Source: Bacillota bacterium
GTDB lineage: Bacteria > Bacillota > Clostridia > Ch29
Direction: 5' to 3'
Assembly: GCA_013540605.1 (NCBI GenBank)
Contig: JABVCK010000029.1
Span: 124,001 to 188,000 of the forward strand
DNA length: 64,000 nt
Part shown: piece by piece, positions 53,927 to 62,942 of the stretch
Numbering within the stretch: position 1 is the first letter of the stretch
Layout: each line of letters begins with the position of its first letter
Program-made: the position numbers and the translations under genes
The notes under the pieces: generated by a model
Told to the model about the DNA's origin: nothing
The model's input: the letters and a program-made list of their open reading frames with translations, nothing else
Database searches by the model: none

Positions 53927-55486
53927 CTATTTCAATTCTACTTTATCTAATGTAGCTGGCTCAATGCTTTTACCTGCATAATGTACTACAAGATATATTC
54001 CTACAATACCCAGGGGTAAGGATATAAGCCATGATACCCCTAAGCCGGCCGGGAGAAATCCAATAATTAAGGCAACTAACCCTCCGATTATGGCGTAAGG
54101 CATTTGAGTCTGTACGTGGTCCATATGATCACATCCCGATGACATGGATGACATAATGGTTGTATCTGAAATGGGTGAGCAGTGGTCTCCCCAAATACTG
54201 CCGGTAAATGTAGCTGCAATAGTCGGAATCAAGGCCCCACCTAAAGTATGTGCCAATGGTATAGATAAAGGCATCAATATTGCCATGGTACCCCATGAAC
54301 TTCCAGTTGTGAATGAAATAAAAGCAGCTACTACAAACACTACAGATGGAATTAAAAATGCCGGCAAATTACCTTCAGCTAATCCTATAATAAAATCTGC
54401 AGTTCCCAGTTCCGAGGTGATAGTACCTACCGACCAGGCGAGGGCAAGAATGAAACAGGCGATTACCATTGCTTTCGCTCCATCGACCCACGCATTGATA
54501 ATATCCACTATCTTAATCCTGCCAATAAACTTTGCAATAACAGCGGCTATCAAGCTTCCCCCAAAGGATGCCCATAGAAGAACAACACTGGAATCTGCAT
54601 TGCCAAATGCTTCTCCTATTCCTATACCTGCCGCTCCGCCGCCATTCCACCATAGGCCGAATACAGTGATAACTGCAATACTAATAATGGGAATAAACGC
54701 TTGGATCCAGGTGATTCCCTCGCCTTCCGGCACTTCCATTTCAGCCAGTTCATTGGAAGCCAGTGGTGTCGCTCCATCCCTTAGCACTTTGCCTGTCTTA
54801 TAAGCTCTTAACTCAGCCTTATACATGCCGCCAAAATCTCTGTTCTTCAATATAACCAGCAGCGCCAGAATAACGGCAAATATACTATAAAAGCTGTATG
54901 GTATACTTTTAACAAATGTGCCATAAGCGTTAAAGTCGATTCCTAATTCTGTAAATGTATCGTTTATAAGGCCAACTTCGTAGGCTATCCATGTCGATAT
55001 TGGTATAATACTAGTTACTGCTGCTGCAGTTGTATCTACAATATAAGCTAATTTCTCTCTCGGCACATTTAATCTGTCGGTTATTGGTCTCATTGTGTTG
55101 CCTACAATTAAAGTGTTGGAATAATCATCATAAAAAATCGCAAGTCCAAGTAACCACGAAGCTAATTTAGCATTTTTTACGGATTTTGCTTTACTTGCTA
55201 TATGTTTACCTATAGCCTGAGCGCCTCCGGCCTTGGTCACTATTCCGATAACACCGCCTAATGCGAGTATAAGTATTATGATTGCTGCATTCCAGCTGTC
55301 AGCAAGTGACTGCAATATATATGTATCCGTAGTTCTTAAAAAGGCGGTCAAAGGATTATAATTATTTAAGATTAAAGCTCCTGCAAAAACCCCAATAAAT
55401 AGTGACAGTAGAATTTCCTTACTACGCCATGCTAATATGATAATTAGCAATGATGGTATCAAAGAAAGAATACCATAGTCATTCAA
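53927..55486 (-). CDS. NhaC-type antiporter (Na+/H+ antiporter superfamily)
   Basis: 519 residues from TTG 55486 (AGGAGGGG ahead); longer in-frame starts lack a site. About 12 helices. Signatures: AIFYDDYSNTLIVGNTMRPI in pieces, FTTGSSWGTMAILMPLSIPL in pieces and IWGDHCSPISDTTIMSSM in pieces (GDHCSPISDTT). Such proteins exchange sodium or organic anions or amino acids. With the DDAH-like gene downstream it may carry the matching substrate. Confidence 0.85.
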   Translation of the reverse strand: MNDYGILSLIPSLLIIILAWRSKEILLSLFIGVFAGALILNNYNPLTAFLRTTDTYILQSLADSWNAAIIILILALGGVIGIVTKAGGAQAIGKHIASKAKSVKNAKLASWLLGLAIFYDDYSNTLIVGNTMRPITDRLNVPREKLAYIVDTTAAAVTSIIPISTWIAYEVGLINDTFTELGIDFNAYGTFVKSIPYSFYSIFAVILALLVILKNRDFGGMYKAELRAYKTGKVLRDGATPLASNELAEMEVPEGEGITWIQAFIPIISIAVITVFGLWWNGGGAAGIGIGEAFGNADSSVVLLWASFGGSLIAAVIAKFIGRIKIVDIINAWVDGAKAMVIACFILALAWSVGTITSELGTADFIIGLAEGNLPAFLIPSVVFVVAAFISFTTGSSWGTMAILMPLSIPLAHTLGGALIPTIAATFTGSIWGDHCSPISDTTIMSSMSSGCDHMDHVQTQMPYAIIGGLVALIIGFLPAGLGVSWLISLPLGIVGIYLVVHYAGKSIEPATLDKVELK

Positions 55487-55580
55487 AATATCCCCTCCTG
55501 TTTCGATATATTTTGATAGCTTTACGTATCGCATGGTGTATAAGAATATAATTCTACATTCTTCTCCTCCTTCCTTTATT

Positions 55581-55611
55581 TAAAATTTAAAATATAAAAT
55601 TTTAAATTTTA
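55581..55611. promoter_or_regulatory. AT-rich inverted repeat in divergent promoter region
   Basis: TAAAATTTAAAA (55581-55592) and TTTTAAATTTTA (55600-55611) are perfect complements with 7 bases between. It lies between the NhaC and GntR genes and is the probable operator. Confidence 0.55.
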
Positions 55612-55746
55612 AATTTTATATCTATATGTTATCATGGTTATTGGATAATGTGTAGATATTCTCACACAATTTTAGTTCTTTTCATTGTTTTCACAAAATT
55701 GGTATTATAGTATTATTAAGACAAGCTAAATAAGGGAGGTAGCCTC

Positions 55747-56421
55747 ATGAAATTTAAGACATTAAAAGACCATATATATGAATATATTTCATCCCGTATT
55801 ACAGATGGTTCATTAAAGGCCAATGAAAAAATAAATGAGAAGGAAATATGTGATGACCTTGATGTTAGTCCCACACCTGTTAAAGAAGTCTTAATTCAGT
55901 TAGAAACTGATGGTTATTTAAAAAGAATTCCAAGAAGAGGCTTTTACGTTAAAGAGCTAACACTAGAAAAGGTCCGGGAAAAATACATTATAATTGGTGC
56001 TCTTGACGGTTTAGCGGCTTCACTTTCTTTGCCCCATATAATCAAAAAAGATATTGAACAAATGAAATATATTACTGAAATGATAGATATAGCAATAAAA
56101 GCAAAGAAGTATAATCAGTACTTTCAACTTCAAACAGAGTTCCACAATGTATATTTGGAAAAATGCGGCAATGAAGAGCTTATTATACTTCTGGACAGGC
56201 TTAAAAAAAGTTTTATAAAACAGACTTATTATATACAGGAACGTGAAGAAAGATTATTTGATATTCTTCAGGAAACAAATAATGAACACAAGAAAATCAT
56301 TAGTCTGTTCGAAATAAAAGATAAAACCCGACTGGAAGACTACATACGGAATATACACTGGAGCGTTAAGCACGCTGGCTTGGATGCATTCCAGAGTAAA
56401 GATAATTCGATTGAAAGTTAG
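55747..56421 (+). CDS. GntR-family regulator with FCD domain
   Basis: 224 residues from ATG 55747 behind GGGAGG. Winged helix: LKDHIYEYISSRITDGSLKANEK in pieces (YEYISSRITDGSL), KEICDDLDVSPTPVKEVLIQL; FCD domain follows. Divergent from the NhaC antiporter, which it likely controls. A+T content is higher than its neighbours, hinting at a transferred segment. Confidence 0.88.
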   Translation: MKFKTLKDHIYEYISSRITDGSLKANEKINEKEICDDLDVSPTPVKEVLIQLETDGYLKRIPRRGFYVKELTLEKVREKYIIIGALDGLAASLSLPHIIKKDIEQMKYITEMIDIAIKAKKYNQYFQLQTEFHNVYLEKCGNEELIILLDRLKKSFIKQTYYIQEREERLFDILQETNNEHKKIISLFEIKDKTRLEDYIRNIHWSVKHAGLDAFQSKDNSIES

Positions 56422-56446
56422 GTTGACTATGAATTCCAACCAACAG

Positions 56447-56475
56447 CAACCCATATCCATATGGGTTGTTTATTT
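56447..56475 (+). terminator. Terminator after GntR gene
   Basis: CAACCCATAT/ATATGGGTTG (56447-56456, 56459-56468) perfect 10-base stem and T-rich tail. Just downstream AAGGTTGGACAATAT-like sequence is directly repeated (56549 and 56565). Confidence 0.82.
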
Positions 56476-56641
56476 ATCTGACTATAATCCTTATTACTGG
56501 CTCAATGTCTTTAAACCAGTAGAGTTTTTAAGTCAATATTAGGTTGGACAATATAAGGTTGGACAATATCATGTTTTGCGTATATACTTTGAATCATCAG
56601 CCATTATTTATCTTATAATCCATGCAGCAGGAGGGAAAGTA

Positions 56642-57106
56642 ATGAAAAGGGACAACATTTCCGGCAACAGCACAACCGTAGGAATTCTATATGCATTTGC
56701 CGCATTTATTCTGTGGGGGTTTTTACCCATCTATTGGAAACTTCTTGACGGGATTCCCGCAGGAGAGATTCTTGCCCACAGAATATTCTGGTCGGCTGTA
56801 TTCCTTGCTTCAATAATTATAGTTAGTGGACGCTTAAAGGATATTAAACGAGCTGTTTCCAATACCCGAAACATGGTTTTTATAACAGCGTGCGCTATCC
56901 TTATCACGATAAACTGGGGAGTGTATATTGTTTCAGCTCCTACGATACAGATTATTATTGGGGTGCTTATGTATGGAGAACAGTTTACCGATATCCATCT
57001 TATCAGCTTTGGATTCATCTGGCTTGGCTTAATAATCTATTCCCTGGCTCAGGTAGGTATCCTGGGAAAAGCTCAAACCAAAATCCCCTATTTCGGAAAA
57101 GAATGA
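56642..57106 (+). pseudogene. RarD-like EamA transporter with internal deletion
   Basis: 154 residues from ATG 56642 (GGAGGG). First part matches RarD (GILYAFAAFILWGFLPIYWK in pieces, LAHRIFWSAVFL, ILITINWGVYI); after residue about 99 it jumps to the RarD C-terminal part (APTIQIIIGVLMYGEQF, SFGFIWLGLIIYSL). Normal RarD has about 290 residues, so about 130 are missing in frame. Probably inactive remnant; reading frame intact. Confidence 0.8.
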
Positions 57107-57125
57107 TTTGATTGGAGGGTCTATT

Positions 57126-58307
57126 ATGAACAGTATCCCGGACAGACAGCGCGTGAAGGATGAGGTTATGCGGGTTTTGCCTGAAGTACAGGATCTGAGC
57201 AGTTGGCTGTACAATAACCCGGAAGTTCCCATGCACGAATATAAGGCTGTGGAGAGAATTACAAAGTACCTCGAAAAGGAAGGCTTTGAAGTTGAAACAG
57301 GAATAGCCGGGCTTGAAACGGCGTTTATCGCCAGGTACAGGATAGGCGGAGGCGGCCCCAGGATCGGTTTCCTTGCCGAATATGATGCTTTGCCGGAGGT
57401 GGGTCACGGCTGCGGGCACAACATCATAGCCGCATCCTGTGTTGGCGCAGCGGCTACCTTAGCAAGGGTATTGGAAGTACCGGCGGAGATAATCGTTTTC
57501 GGAACCCCAGATGAAGAATACGACGGCGGCAAGATAATAATGGCTGAGGCGGGTGTGTTTTCCGGTCTGGATATAGCCATGCAAATTCACCCGAACCCTT
57601 CCGGAAACTATATTTCAACCTATTCAACCCCCCACCGCACCATGGTTATAAGCTTTAAGGGCAAGGCTGCCCATACGGCAGCTAACCCTACGGAAGGAGT
57701 TAATGCGCTAAATGCAGTATTGGTTACGTTTGCGGGCTTAAACGCTCTGCAGCAATACCTGAAACCCGGAAGCAGGATGCCCGCAACCATTACCCATGGA
57801 GGCGGAGCCCCGAACGCAGTACCGGAATTTGCACAGATGCGGGTACATCTTACAACCCTTGAACCCGATTATCTGCTTGAACTCGTAGAGAAGGTAGAGA
57901 ATTGCGCAAAAGCCGGAGGGCTGGCTACGGGAGCGGAGGTCGATATACGGAAAGGACCGATATATAAAAGGCTGTATTCTAACCGTGGTTTATCAAGGAT
58001 AATGGAGCAAAAGATGCAAGACCTTGGTTTGAAATTTGATGGATATAAGGATTCGAACGCAGCGACCGATGTGGGTAATGTGAGCTGGGAGTGCCCTACG
58101 GTTCTCGGTTTCCTTTCGTTGGAGGTCCCTGAGCATCCTTTGCACTCGAAAGATTTTGCTTTAGCTACAATCAGTGAAAAGGGCCAAAAGGCGCTGATGA
58201 ACGCGATTGTGATTATGGCGGAAACCGCCCTGGAGGTTATATGCAATGCTGATGCTCTTAAAGAATGCAAAGACGAATTTAACGTGTTAAAGAGTCAGAT
58301 AAAATAA
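57126..58307 (+). CDS. M20 family amidohydrolase
   Basis: 393 residues from ATG 57126 (GGAGGG ahead). M20D pattern: FLAEYDALPEVGHGCGHN, GTPDEEYDGGK, MQIHPNPSGN, HTAANPTEGVNAL, THGGGAPNAVPEF. Close to AbgB-like hydrolases that split p-aminobenzoyl-glutamate or N-acyl amino acids. Substrate unknown. The preceding gene is a RarD remnant. Confidence 0.88.
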   Translation: MNSIPDRQRVKDEVMRVLPEVQDLSSWLYNNPEVPMHEYKAVERITKYLEKEGFEVETGIAGLETAFIARYRIGGGGPRIGFLAEYDALPEVGHGCGHNIIAASCVGAAATLARVLEVPAEIIVFGTPDEEYDGGKIIMAEAGVFSGLDIAMQIHPNPSGNYISTYSTPHRTMVISFKGKAAHTAANPTEGVNALNAVLVTFAGLNALQQYLKPGSRMPATITHGGGAPNAVPEFAQMRVHLTTLEPDYLLELVEKVENCAKAGGLATGAEVDIRKGPIYKRLYSNRGLSRIMEQKMQDLGLKFDGYKDSNAATDVGNVSWECPTVLGFLSLEVPEHPLHSKDFALATISEKGQKALMNAIVIMAETALEVICNADALKECKDEFNVLKSQIK

Positions 58308-58339
58308 AGAAGTTAAGTACTAACACTGGAGGTATCGTT

Positions 58340-58906
58340 ATGAAATACTTTAAAAAGATAGTTGGAGAAAGACTGTTTCTTTCACCAATAGACCCTGAAG
58401 ATGCAGAGCTTTATGCAAATTGGATCAACGATTTGGAAGTAAGCATCTATTTGACATCAGCGCCTGATATCTATTCTTTAGCGAGAGAAAGAGAAACACT
58501 GGAGCGTATCAGCAAGGAAGGGTATGTCTTTGCAATCGTTGATTCGGAGAAGGAACAGGCAATAGGCAATTGTGGCGTGATGAACGTTGACCTGATAAAC
58601 AGGAAGGCCGAATTGGGCATATTTATCGGAGCCAAAGGCTATTGGGGCAAGGGCTATGGTAAAGAGGCAATAGAGCTGCTTCTGGACTTTTCCTTCAATA
58701 TCCTCAATCTGAACAGCGTTATGCTGATTGTAAAGGAGTTTAACAAAAGGGCAATAAATTGTTATGAAAAATGCGGGTTTAAGCTTATTGGGAAAAGACG
58801 TGAAGCAGTTATTTTGGGGTCCCAAAAATACGATGAATACTATATGGATATATTAGCGACAGAATTTAAAAAGAATTCTATTCCCCGCATAATAGAAAAT
58901 CATTAG
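58340..58906 (+). CDS. GNAT acetyltransferase (RimJ/RimL-like)
   Basis: 188 residues from ATG 58340. GNAT core: IGNCGVMNVDLINRKAELGI in pieces, IGAKGYWGKGYGKEAI (acetyl-CoA loop), LNLNSVMLIVKEFNKRAINCYEKCGFK in pieces. Acetyl acceptor unknown. Confidence 0.85.
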   Translation: MKYFKKIVGERLFLSPIDPEDAELYANWINDLEVSIYLTSAPDIYSLARERETLERISKEGYVFAIVDSEKEQAIGNCGVMNVDLINRKAELGIFIGAKGYWGKGYGKEAIELLLDFSFNILNLNSVMLIVKEFNKRAINCYEKCGFKLIGKRREAVILGSQKYDEYYMDILATEFKKNSIPRIIENH

Positions 58907-59055
58907 TTTAAACACTTATTGCTTTACTCTTTGTCATCTTTACCTTTTTGAAAAGAAATGAATTCAAAGCCTAAATGCTTAGTCTAAAATCATTCTTTAG
59001 CAGCGGCCTGCAAGGTTCGACCACGTGGTGAATGCGACAATTATGGAGGGTAATC

Positions 59056-59562
59056 ATGAAAATCAGAAAAGCAAGATTAGGAGAGGAAAAAGATATTGCA
59101 AATGTTGTTGTTAGTACCTGGAAAGTAGCTTATAAAGATATTTTGCCGGATGAATTTCTAAAGTCATTAACAACAGAACGGCATGAGAAGATATTAAGAG
59201 AACATATTGAAAAACAGACGGAAACTGTACTTGTCCTTGAAGATGACGATGAAAGAATAGTGGGCATGATTTCAGGAGGAAAAGACCGCTCGGGTCTATA
59301 TGATTGTGAGGTTGTGGCGATTTACATAATACCGGAGCACCAAAAGAAGGGTTATGGGAAGGAATTATTTAAAGCATTAATCAGGGAGTACAAAAAGAAT
59401 AGCTATAAGACAATGATTGTCTGGGCATTTAAAGAGAACAAAGACCAGAAGTTTTATGAAAAACTGGGAGGGACCATTAAACAGCAAAAAGTCGAGGCCC
59501 TATGGGGTATTGAAAAAACCATAGTAGGATATGTATGGGCAGATATAAATACTATAGTTTAA
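59056..59562 (+). CDS. GNAT acetyltransferase
   Basis: 168 residues from ATG 59056 behind GGAGGG. Motif A reads YIIPEHQKKGYGKELF (acetyl-CoA binding); VWAFKENKDQKFYEKLGG is motif B. Acceptor unknown. An in-frame upstream TTG lies before the ribosome site and is not used. Confidence 0.87.
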   Translation: MKIRKARLGEEKDIANVVVSTWKVAYKDILPDEFLKSLTTERHEKILREHIEKQTETVLVLEDDDERIVGMISGGKDRSGLYDCEVVAIYIIPEHQKKGYGKELFKALIREYKKNSYKTMIVWAFKENKDQKFYEKLGGTIKQQKVEALWGIEKTIVGYVWADINTIV

Positions 59563-59639
59563 GCTTTACCAATTGAAAAAGATTTGCGATAGGGAAAATT
59601 GGGTCGGATAAATTAAGGATTGTTTGGAGGGAGAGATGA

Positions 59640-59915
59640 ATGGACTTAAACAACGAATTGAAAGAGATAGCTTTGCGTAATGGCATTAGCTATTTCGGGG
59701 TGGCGGAATTATCAGCAGTACAGGATGTGCTGCGTGAACAGGGCGGTGATGACGTTACCGGTTATCCCTATGCAATTTCCCTGGGTATTGCTCTAATCCA
59801 TCCATATGACGCAAGGAAATGCGAGAGATACTTTGACAGCATGAAGGAAAAGGGTGAGTTAGAGGTTTGCGGCCTATGCTTATATGTTTGCCCTTTTGGG
59901 AGAAAACATAAGTAG
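59640..59915 (+). pseudogene. QueG-like 4Fe-4S protein with internal deletion
   Basis: 91 residues. The N-terminus (LKEIALRNGISYFGVAELS, YPYAISLGIALIHP) joins directly to the C-terminal DARKCERYFDSMKEKGELEVCGLCLYVCPFG in pieces (YDARKCERYFDSM; CGLCLYVCPFG). Homologues with two-cluster domains have about 250-270 residues, so the middle with the first cluster is missing in frame. Probably non-functional. Confidence 0.7.
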
Positions 59916-59972
59916 TACAAAAGAGGTAAGAGAGATAGATTTACTACCAAAAGATATTAGGGGGTCGGAAAC

Positions 59973-60593
59973 ATGATTGCCGTTGAAAGGCTGTTGTCAT
60001 TTGACAAAAATGATTTGCCGGAAGTATCAAAAACCCTTTGCAGAGATGATATACCACAGCTTGTCGAGTGGCTATCGGAAAAAGATGACATAATAAGATA
60101 TCATTCACTTCTTCTATTGCAGCAGCGCTCATTATACTTTGACGATGTATACCCCTTCTGGAATACATTCCGTAAAAAGCTAAAAAGTGAAAACTCATTT
60201 CAGAGAAACATCGGCCTTATTCTTATTTCCGCCAATGCAAAATGGGACAAGGATAAAAGGCTTGATGATACAATCGACGAGTACTTATCGCTTTTAAATG
60301 ACGGAAAACCAATAACCGTACGCTATTGTATTCAGTCTTTACGGGATATAGTACCTTTTAGCAAACATCTGCACCATAAAATAGCAGATAAAATCATGGC
60401 TGTTAATATTTCGGACGTTAAAAAGACAATGAGAAAGCTCATATTGCTTGATATACTGGGTGTTCTTGCAGTGATCCGGAAATATCAGACTAACGACGAA
60501 ATTGAAAGTTACATAATTAATGCCATTACAGGGGGCCTGCTTGATAAAAAAGCAATAAAACAGGTTGAGTCAATATTGAAATTAAATGAATAA
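59973..60593 (+). CDS. HEAT/ARM-like helical repeat protein
   Basis: 206 residues, nearly all helical, with repeating IRYHSLLLLQQRS and VRYCIQSLRDIVPF segments, suggesting an alpha-helical repeat scaffold. No enzymatic motif. Function not recognised. Preceded by GGGGG and followed by a GntR gene. Confidence 0.6.
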   Translation: MIAVERLLSFDKNDLPEVSKTLCRDDIPQLVEWLSEKDDIIRYHSLLLLQQRSLYFDDVYPFWNTFRKKLKSENSFQRNIGLILISANAKWDKDKRLDDTIDEYLSLLNDGKPITVRYCIQSLRDIVPFSKHLHHKIADKIMAVNISDVKKTMRKLILLDILGVLAVIRKYQTNDEIESYIINAITGGLLDKKAIKQVESILKLNE

Positions 60594-60594
60594 C

Positions 60595-60617
60595 AGTATA
60601 CAATAATAGTATACAAT
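60595..60617 (+). promoter_or_regulatory. Tandem AGTATACAAT operator sites
   Basis: AGTATACAAT occurs at 60595-60604 and 60608-60617, 13 bases apart, directly before the GntR gene. Confidence 0.65.
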
Positions 60618-60637
60618 CAGAGCAAGGGGTAATACAT

Positions 60638-61321
60638 ATGGAGAAGCGTGAGAAAGGTCAACCCGCAGAAAAATACGTATACAGCAAGATAAAAGAAGCT
60701 ATAATTAAGCGCAATATCCGTCCCTGCAATCAGCTGGTGGAAACCACTATTGCGGAACGGCTTGGGGTGAGCCGCACTCCGGTAAGAGCGGCGATCAAGA
60801 GATTGGCCTATGAAGGATTCGTTGAGATATGTCCCGCACGGGGGGCTTTTGTAATTAAGCCTACGGCGGAGGAGATCAATGACACCTTCGACGTAAGAAT
60901 ACACCTGGAAGGATACTCTGCATTTCTGGCCGCGTCAAACATGAGAACCGACGACTATGCTGAATTGGAGAAATTAATCGAACAGGAGCATAAGGCATTT
61001 GAATGCCGCGATTTTGAAGCATACAGCAGTATAAACGATCAGCTGCATATGTATATTGCAAAAAAATCCGGCCGTAAGGTGCTGTATAATTATATTTGCG
61101 ATATCCTAAACAAAACAAACATATACTTGATATTGTTTGACCCGTTTTATCATATACAGTTCAATCCTTCCATGGATGAGCATAGAAGTATCGTGGAGAT
61201 GCTGAAGGAGGGTAATGGTGAAGGGGCGTCAAAGGCGATGAAGGACCACCTTAATACTACTTTGAATGGTCTCAATCTGGATGAGATTCAGGTTGAAAGC
61301 GACAACTCATTGTTCCTCTGA
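60638..61321 (+). CDS. GntR-family regulator with FCD domain
   Basis: 227 residues from ATG 60638. Winged helix: YSKIKEAIIKRNIRPCNQLVE in pieces, IAERLGVSRTPVRAAIKRLAYEGF in pieces (RLGVSRTPVRAAIKRL). FCD domain has the metal-type motifs (DTFDVRIHLEGYSA; HRSIVEMLKEG). GTATAC sites flank the gene and the antiporter after it, which it may repress. Confidence 0.9.
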   Translation: MEKREKGQPAEKYVYSKIKEAIIKRNIRPCNQLVETTIAERLGVSRTPVRAAIKRLAYEGFVEICPARGAFVIKPTAEEINDTFDVRIHLEGYSAFLAASNMRTDDYAELEKLIEQEHKAFECRDFEAYSSINDQLHMYIAKKSGRKVLYNYICDILNKTNIYLILFDPFYHIQFNPSMDEHRSIVEMLKEGNGEGASKAMKDHLNTTLNGLNLDEIQVESDNSLFL

Positions 61322-61346
61322 TATGGCATTTTTTATTTCGGCTTAC

Positions 61347-61386
61347 ATTGTATACAGAATTGGTGTACCATGCCAAGGGTATACAG
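61347..61386 (+). promoter_or_regulatory. GTATAC operator sites before antiporter
   Basis: ATTGTATACAGAAT (61347-61360) and GTATACAG (61379-61386) upstream of the NhaC gene; same motif class as the tandem sites at 60595-60617. Confidence 0.6.
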
Positions 61387-61472
61387 TTGTTGAAGCAAGA
61401 AAAATATACATTTCAGGAAAGGAGGGCAGAGATAGCAGCATTTATTTAGCCAAAATACAAGGGGGTATTTAA

Positions 61473-62888
61473 ATGAGTACAAAAGAGATTAGGAAGGCAA
61501 CTCTATTTGAAGCACTTATCCCTATAGCGTGTCTGGTACTCTTCCTAGCAGTATCCATTCTTAAGTATGAAGCAAGTCCACATATACCGCTTGTTGGAGC
61601 AGCATTGGTAGCCGCGCTCGTTGCAATGCGTTTGGGCCATTCCTGGCTATCATTGGAAAAGGGTCTGATAAATACAATAATGATGTCTATGCAAGCGATT
61701 TTAATACTTCTGATAGTCGGTATGCTGATAGGCAGCTGGATCATTGGGGGGGTTGTTCCTACGATGATCTATTACGGTCTGAAAATCATCTCTCCCGGGT
61801 TTTTCCTGGTAGCTGCGTGCATAATATGCGCTATTGTTTCCCTCGCTACAGGCTCCTCCTGGGGGACCGCCGGAACCGTCGGTATTGCTCTTATCGGTAT
61901 CGGCCAGGGTCTCGGAGTACCACTGCCCATGGTAGCCGGGGCAATAATTTCCGGGGCGTATTTCGGTGACAAAATGTCGCCCCTTTCAGATACAACAAAT
62001 CTAGCTCCTGCTATGGCAGGATCCAACCTCTTTGACCATATTAAACACATGGTTTATACTACAGGTCCCAGCCTTTTGATTGCTTTAGTGCTTTATGGTA
62101 TACTTGGGGCGAGATTTGCCAGCAAGGAGCTTGACATAACACAGATCAACGAGATTCTAGATGCATTGTCGGCAAACTTTAATATTAGTCCGGTCCTTCT
62201 CATACCGCCTCTGGCCGTTATATTGATGGTGGCGTTTAAGATGCCTGCTATACCCGGTCTGGTCGGGGGCGTAATTCTTGGATTCCTCTCCGGTCTTCTA
62301 TTCCAGGGTGCTTCCCTTGGTGACCTGATCAATGCCGCCCATTATGGATACGTTTCTGAAACAGGAGTGGAAGTGGTTGACGGTCTATTGTCAAGGGGAG
62401 GCCTTGACGGGATGCTGTATTCAATATCCCTTGTGCTGTGCGCCCTGGCCTTTGGAGGGATAATGGAAAAATCGGGTCTGCTGGAGGTTTTATCTGAAAG
62501 ACTTCTTGCCTTTGTAAGAAGTACAGGCAGCCTGATAGCGACTACGGTTTTTTCCTGTATTTTTACAAACGTAATTATGCCCGACCAGTATCTTGCGATA
62601 GTACTCCCGGGCAGAATGTTCAAGGCAGAATATGAAAAGAGAAAACTGCATCCCAAAAACCTTTCCCGGTGCCTTGAGGATTCAGGTACTCTGACATCCT
62701 CTCTTATACCGTGGAATACTTGCGGAGCCTATATGCTGGCTACACTGGGCGTATCTCCCCTTCTGTATGCGCCGTTCGCATTTCTGAACTGGATAAATCC
62801 TCTGATATCAATAGCATACGGAATTACAGGGTTTACTATAGAGAAGCTTCCCGATGAGGCTATGGAAAGCGCAAGTGAAGCCAATTAG
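61473..62888 (+). CDS. NhaC-type antiporter, second copy
   Basis: 471 residues from ATG 61473. About 12 helices; motifs SLATGSSWGTAGTVGIALIGIG in pieces, GAYFGDKMSPLSDTTNLAP in pieces, and C-terminal SRCLEDSGTLTSSLIPWNTCGAYM in pieces (EDSGTLTSSLIPWNT). The GDKxSPLSDTT site parallels the other copy. Substrate unknown; adjacent to a lysine/amino acid dehydrogenase. Confidence 0.88.
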   Translation: MSTKEIRKATLFEALIPIACLVLFLAVSILKYEASPHIPLVGAALVAALVAMRLGHSWLSLEKGLINTIMMSMQAILILLIVGMLIGSWIIGGVVPTMIYYGLKIISPGFFLVAACIICAIVSLATGSSWGTAGTVGIALIGIGQGLGVPLPMVAGAIISGAYFGDKMSPLSDTTNLAPAMAGSNLFDHIKHMVYTTGPSLLIALVLYGILGARFASKELDITQINEILDALSANFNISPVLLIPPLAVILMVAFKMPAIPGLVGGVILGFLSGLLFQGASLGDLINAAHYGYVSETGVEVVDGLLSRGGLDGMLYSISLVLCALAFGGIMEKSGLLEVLSERLLAFVRSTGSLIATTVFSCIFTNVIMPDQYLAIVLPGRMFKAEYEKRKLHPKNLSRCLEDSGTLTSSLIPWNTCGAYMLATLGVSPLLYAPFAFLNWINPLISIAYGITGFTIEKLPDEAMESASEAN

Positions 62889-62942
62889 CTGGTAAAATTG
62901 ATATCCTGAAGAGGAGTATCTTAAAGATAGGAGGAGATAAAA

